Origin: an uncultured Cloacibacillus sp.
Lineage (GTDB): Bacteria > Synergistota > Synergistia > Synergistales > Synergistaceae
DNA length: 9,001 nucleotides
Assembly: GCA_900544635.1 (NCBI GenBank)
Contig: UQVV01000061.1
Location: forward strand, 1-9,001
Reading direction: 5' to 3'
A model generated the notes under the pieces. The model was given only the letters and a program-made list of their open reading frames with translations, did no database searches and was not told the origin of the DNA. Of the stretch, positions 6,182 through 9,001 are shown in pieces. A program made the translations under genes and the position numbers. Positions within the stretch are counted from its first letter, which is position 1. Each line of letters opens with the position of its first letter.

Positions 6182-7015
6182 TTACATCTTCTCTAATTTT
6201 TGAATAAGTTCTTTTATCAGCCAGTCAGGCGTGCTTCCGCCCGCGGCTATTCCTACGCTGCTCTTATTTTCCAGCCACCTCCCGTCCAGCTCGCCCGCGT
6301 GCTCGATCCAGAGCGACGGCACTCCCGAAAGGGAGGCTATCTCGGCGAGCTTGCGAGTGTTCGCGCTGTTTTTGCCTCCGAGGACTATTATTCCGTCCGC
6401 TTCCCGCGCGAGGCGGCAGACGGACTGCTGGCGAGCCAGCGTAGCCCGGCAAATAGTATTATAAACCTTCAGCTCGGGAGATACCGGCACGAAAGCGCCC
6501 ACGAGCGCGGAGAACGTCTCGACGCGCTGCGTCGTCTGGCTCAGCAGGCCGCACCGCCTGCCTTTCAGCCCCGGCGGTATTTCGTCCGCCGACGCGAGGA
6601 CGTGTACCTCCCCCGACGCATATCCCATAATTCCCTGAACTTCAGGATGCGCCGCATTACCTAATATTATCACGATATAGCCTTCTTGTGACAGCGATTT
6701 TGCCTTTTCCTGCGCCGTTTTTACAAAAGGACATGTGCCGTCGACCATTTTCGAGCTTTTGCGCCGCAGCGCGTCGAGCACCTCGGGGCGGACGCCGTGC
6801 GCGCGCACGAATGAAACCGCGCCGTCCGGCACCTCCTCGGGCTTATCGACGACGACGAGCCCCATCTCCGTAAGCCGCGCTATCTCCTGCGGGTTGTGTA
6901 TCGGGCTGCCGAGCGCGTAGACGGCGGGCGATTTGCGCAGCTCCTCCTCGAGCGTCGTTATCGCGCGCTTGACGCCGAAGCAGAGGCCGGTCGGGTCGGC
7001 CGTTATGACCTTCAT
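6182..7015 (-). CDS. ispH: 4-hydroxy-3-methylbut-2-enyl diphosphate reductase
   Basis: This iron-sulfur enzyme performs the last step of the MEP isoprenoid pathway, reducing HMBPP to IPP and DMAPP. The protein has 277 residues. The three cluster-ligand cysteines are C12 (GLCFGV), C95 (DGTCPF) and C189 (NTICRAT). Substrate-site residues are H40 (IHNPQ), H73 (RAHGV), H123 and the proton-relay E125 (AAHPEVQG), QTTQ (160-163), KNSANT (215-220) and GGSTPDW (259-265). The start at 7015 puts the first cysteine at position 12, as in E. coli, with GGGGAG eight bases upstream. An in-frame ATG at 7105 would add a 30-residue arginine-rich piece read from inside miaA, so I reject it. It overlaps miaA by ATGA. 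Its product DMAPP is the prenyl donor for MiaA. Confidence 0.97.
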   Translation of the reverse strand: MKVITADPTGLCFGVKRAITTLEEELRKSPAVYALGSPIHNPQEIARLTEMGLVVVDKPEEVPDGAVSFVRAHGVRPEVLDALRRKSSKMVDGTCPFVKTAQEKAKSLSQEGYIVIILGNAAHPEVQGIMGYASGEVHVLASADEIPPGLKGRRCGLLSQTTQRVETFSALVGAFVPVSPELKVYNTICRATLARQQSVCRLAREADGIIVLGGKNSANTRKLAEIASLSGVPSLWIEHAGELDGRWLENKSSVGIAAGGSTPDWLIKELIQKLEKM

Positions 7016-7968
7016 TGCGCGCGCTCCCCGTTCAGGTGCGCGAGGCAGAGCGGCACGGCGCGGCGCAGCGCCTCGGCCTTCGAGATTTCGTCGAAGTCGA
7101 ACCACACGGCGGGCTCGAAGTGCTTAAACCACGTCGTCTGGCGGCGCGAGAAGGCCTTCGTCGAGCGTATGTCGCCCTCTATCGCCTCAAGGAAGGTGCA
7201 GCGCCCCGCGAGGTAGTCCACAAGCTCGCGGTAGCCGAAGCCCTGCAGCGCCGGCAGCGACGGCGAGTAGCCGTTTTTGAGCAGCCACTCGACCTCTTCT
7301 GGATAGCCGCTCGCGAACTGCTCCTTGACGCGGCGCTCGATATTCTGATAGAGGTTCGCGCGCAGCCGCGTGAGGCCGATGTAGAAGATGTCGTACGGCG
7401 ACTCCATCTTCTGCTGCTCCTTGTACCACCAGCTCGCGTTGCGCCCCGTTATCCTGAAAATCTCAAGCGCGCGCATCGTGCGCACTGGGTCGTTCGGGTG
7501 TATCCGCGCGCCGGCCTCCGGGTCGATTTCCAAAAGCTCGTCGTGAAGCGCAGCGAGGCCGCGCTCCTCTATCTCCGCTGCAAGCTGCGCGCGCACGGCC
7601 TCGTCCTTCGGCAAATCCTCCGAGAGCGCGCCAGAGAGCGCGCGGTAATAAAAGGGCGTGCCGCCGATGAGCAAAGGCACGCGCCCGCGCGCGATGATGC
7701 GCCGCGCCGCGCCGTCCGCGTCCTGCGCAAAGTCCGCGGCGGAATAAATTTCGTCCGGATCCGCAATGTCTATCAGGTGATGGATGATTTCGCGGCGCAC
7801 CTCGCGCGAGACCTTGTCCGTCCCGACGTCGAGATAACGGTAGACCTGCCGCGAGTCGACGGAGATGACCTCGGCGTTCAGCTCCTTCGCGAGCGAGAGG
7901 CTGAACTCAGTCTTGCCGACGGCGGTCGGCCCTATTATCGCGATTACCGGAATTTTTTCTTTCGTCAT
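7012..7968 (-). CDS. miaA: tRNA dimethylallyltransferase
   Basis: The enzyme transfers a dimethylallyl group from DMAPP to N6 of A37 in tRNAs reading UNN codons, the first step towards i6A/ms2i6A. The 318 residues fit the family. The P-loop-like GPTAVGKT is at 13-20. VDSRQVYRYLDVGT (37-50) carries the catalytic aspartate D38. Further motifs are HHLID (63-67), YSAADF (75-80), GGTPFYYRAL (102-111, usually GGTGLY), RIHPNDPVRTMRALEI, QGFGYRE and RRQTTWF near the C-terminus. The ATG at 7968 overlaps the mutL stop (ATGA). Only a weak purine run (GAAAG) precedes it, so coupling to mutL translation is likely. mutL-miaA adjacency is common in bacteria. Confidence 0.97.
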   Translation of the reverse strand: MTKEKIPVIAIIGPTAVGKTEFSLSLAKELNAEVISVDSRQVYRYLDVGTDKVSREVRREIIHHLIDIADPDEIYSAADFAQDADGAARRIIARGRVPLLIGGTPFYYRALSGALSEDLPKDEAVRAQLAAEIEERGLAALHDELLEIDPEAGARIHPNDPVRTMRALEIFRITGRNASWWYKEQQKMESPYDIFYIGLTRLRANLYQNIERRVKEQFASGYPEEVEWLLKNGYSPSLPALQGFGYRELVDYLAGRCTFLEAIEGDIRSTKAFSRRQTTWFKHFEPAVWFDFDEISKAEALRRAVPLCLAHLNGERAQ

Positions 7969-9001
7969 CTTTCAAACCATTCCCGAAGTTTTTTGTTTTC
8001 TATTATAAAGACCGTCGGCCTTCCGTGCGGGCAGGTGTATGGCGTCTCGCAGCGTTCGAGGCGCGCGAGCAGCTCCGCGGCCTCCTCGGGCTCGAAGCGC
8101 CGCCCGAGCTTCACCGCGTCGCGGCAGGCGAGGCGCGCCATGCGCCACCATACCTCGCGGTCGCGCTTCGCGGCGTCGCGCTCCGTCTCTATTCCGCGCA
8201 GCGCCGAGCGCAGCATATCGACCGGCGAAAGGTGTCCCTTGCCGCGTATCGCCGGCACCGCCGTCACCATTCCATCCGCCGTCTCAAAGCCCAGCGCCGC
8301 GAGCTCCTTTTCGTAAAGCGCGGCCTCAGGGCGCACCGCGGCGGGAATCTCCATCGGCAGCGTCAGCCTCTGCGTCGCGACGTTGTCCTTGAAGCTCTCG
8401 CATATTTCCTCAAAAAGTATGCGCTCGTGCGCCGCGTGCGGGTCCATTATCGCGAGCGCCTCTGGGAAGTCGAAAATCAGGAATCCCTCGGCGCTCTGCC
8501 CGATGTATCTTTTCGTCTGAATTTGCGGAAGCTCCGCGCGCGGCTCGTCGTTTTCTGCGGGGAAGAAGACGCTCTCGACAGGCGAGGCGACGCGCGACGC
8601 GTATGAGGGCGCGGCCTTCTTCGAGATTAAGTTCCACGGCTGCGCGCCGGAGGGGTAAAACGAGACCGGCGGCTGCGTCGGCTGTTCAAACGACGGCGCG
8701 GGCGTGCCGGGCAAAGGCGCTGGCTGCGGCGCCGCGCCGCCCGAGGTTATCGAATGGCGCTGCGCGTAGACGGCCCGCGCGTTGTCGTAGACGATTTTGA
8801 AGATATCCTGGCTTCTGCGGAAGCGTATCTCTTCCTTCGTCGGGTGGATGTTTACGTCCACGTCGTGCGGCGGCAGGTCTATCATCACGGCCCACTCCCC
8901 GTAGGCCGCGCCCTCCGCCGCCGTCAGCGCCGCGCGCACCGCGGAATCCTGCACGCGCCGCCGGTTTACGAATAGCATCACGACGACGCGCCGAGAGTCC
9001 G
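7965..9001 (-). CDS. mutL: DNA mismatch repair protein MutL, 5' part outside the window
   Basis: MutL links mismatch recognition by MutS to strand removal. The visible 344 residues comprise the end of the ATPase region, a linker and the whole C-terminal domain; the N-terminal ATP-binding motifs are outside the window. VDVNIHPTKEEIRF (genome about 8861-8820) is the conserved end of the GHKL/S5 part. A Pro/Ala/Ser-rich linker spans roughly 8750-8530. The dimerisation domain carries DPHAAHERILFE (8409-8444), which fits the endonuclease pattern DxHAx2Ex4E. It also has ACRDAVKLG and CPHGRP near the C-terminus, the metal-site motifs of nicking MutL proteins. QRLTLP (8355-8372) resembles the beta-clamp-binding QEMIVP of B. 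subtilis MutL. The frame is open through the window edge; apparent starts at 8981 (GTG) and 8978 are internal. It shares ATGA with miaA. Confidence 0.96.
   Translation of the reverse strand, partial: DSRRVVVMLFVNRRRVQDSAVRAALTAAEGAAYGEWAVMIDLPPHDVDVNIHPTKEEIRFRRSQDIFKIVYDNARAVYAQRHSITSGGAAPQPAPLPGTPAPSFEQPTQPPVSFYPSGAQPWNLISKKAAPSYASRVASPVESVFFPAENDEPRAELPQIQTKRYIGQSAEGFLIFDFPEALAIMDPHAAHERILFEEICESFKDNVATQRLTLPMEIPAAVRPEAALYEKELAALGFETADGMVTAVPAIRGKGHLSPVDMLRSALRGIETERDAAKRDREVWWRMARLACRDAVKLGRRFEPEEAAELLARLERCETPYTCPHGRPTVFIIENKKLREWFER

Noticed and set aside
7016..7105. Upstream extension of ispH to an ATG at 7105
   Set aside because: The extra 30 residues are arginine-rich and read from within miaA; the start at 7015 has a ribosome site and sets the first cluster cysteine at position 12.
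7015..8316. Long plus-strand open frame of 433 codons
   Set aside because: It runs antisense to miaA and mutL, whose motifs are unambiguous, and its protein is a low-complexity Arg/Ala/Leu-rich sequence typical of GC-rich shadows.
8979..8981. GTG at 8981 as the start of mutL
   Set aside because: The frame stays open to the window edge, and the residues before it (DSRRVV) continue the conserved strand before LFVNRR, so this is internal.

Overview
The window is an ordinary, densely packed bacterial chromosome segment. All ten genes lie on the minus strand, so transcription runs from high to low coordinates. The DNA is GC-rich, and many long plus-strand reading frames are only antisense shadows of real genes. 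Protein sequences and gene order suggest a low-oxygen lineage related to Synergistota (Cloacibacillus/Synergistes-like) or Clostridia. Two traits support this: a MutL with its own endonuclease motif, and a five-domain S1 protein directly after ispH. The lineage is inferred from memory of these families and is not proven.

Upstream transcription unit (9001 to about 4533): mutL (its 5' end is cut by the window edge), miaA, ispH, then the S1-domain gene. mutL/miaA and miaA/ispH overlap by ATGA. ispH and the S1 gene are separated by a few bases. The unit ends at a strong intrinsic terminator (11-bp perfect stem followed by six U). IspH makes DMAPP, the prenyl donor that MiaA places on tRNA, so these neighbours share a metabolite.

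Downstream transcription unit (about 4551 to 1 and beyond): def, fmt, a Nudix ADP-sugar pyrophosphatase, a XerC/D tyrosine recombinase, punA and a pyrimidine-nucleoside phosphorylase (3' end cut by the window edge). A sigma70-like promoter (TTGAGC, 17 bp, TAGAAT) overlaps the preceding terminator: its -35 box sits in the loop and stem of the hairpin. def and fmt form the N-formylmethionine cycle (formylation of initiator Met-tRNA, later deformylation). The last genes are nucleotide and nucleoside salvage enzymes plus a chromosome-dimer-resolution type recombinase. That order recalls the xerD-(deoB)-punA-pdp cluster of Firmicutes, but without deoB.

No RNA gene, insertion sequence, CRISPR array, riboswitch or prophage feature was seen. 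The only intergenic stretch longer than 20 bp is 4496-4592 (about 100 bp), and it holds the terminator and promoter. I found no convincing undescribed system. The points most worth a second look are the interleaved terminator/promoter, two substitutions in the phosphate-side motif of the pyrimidine phosphorylase, the separate ispH and S1 genes, and a short hydrophobic motif ending the arginine-rich tail of the S1 protein.
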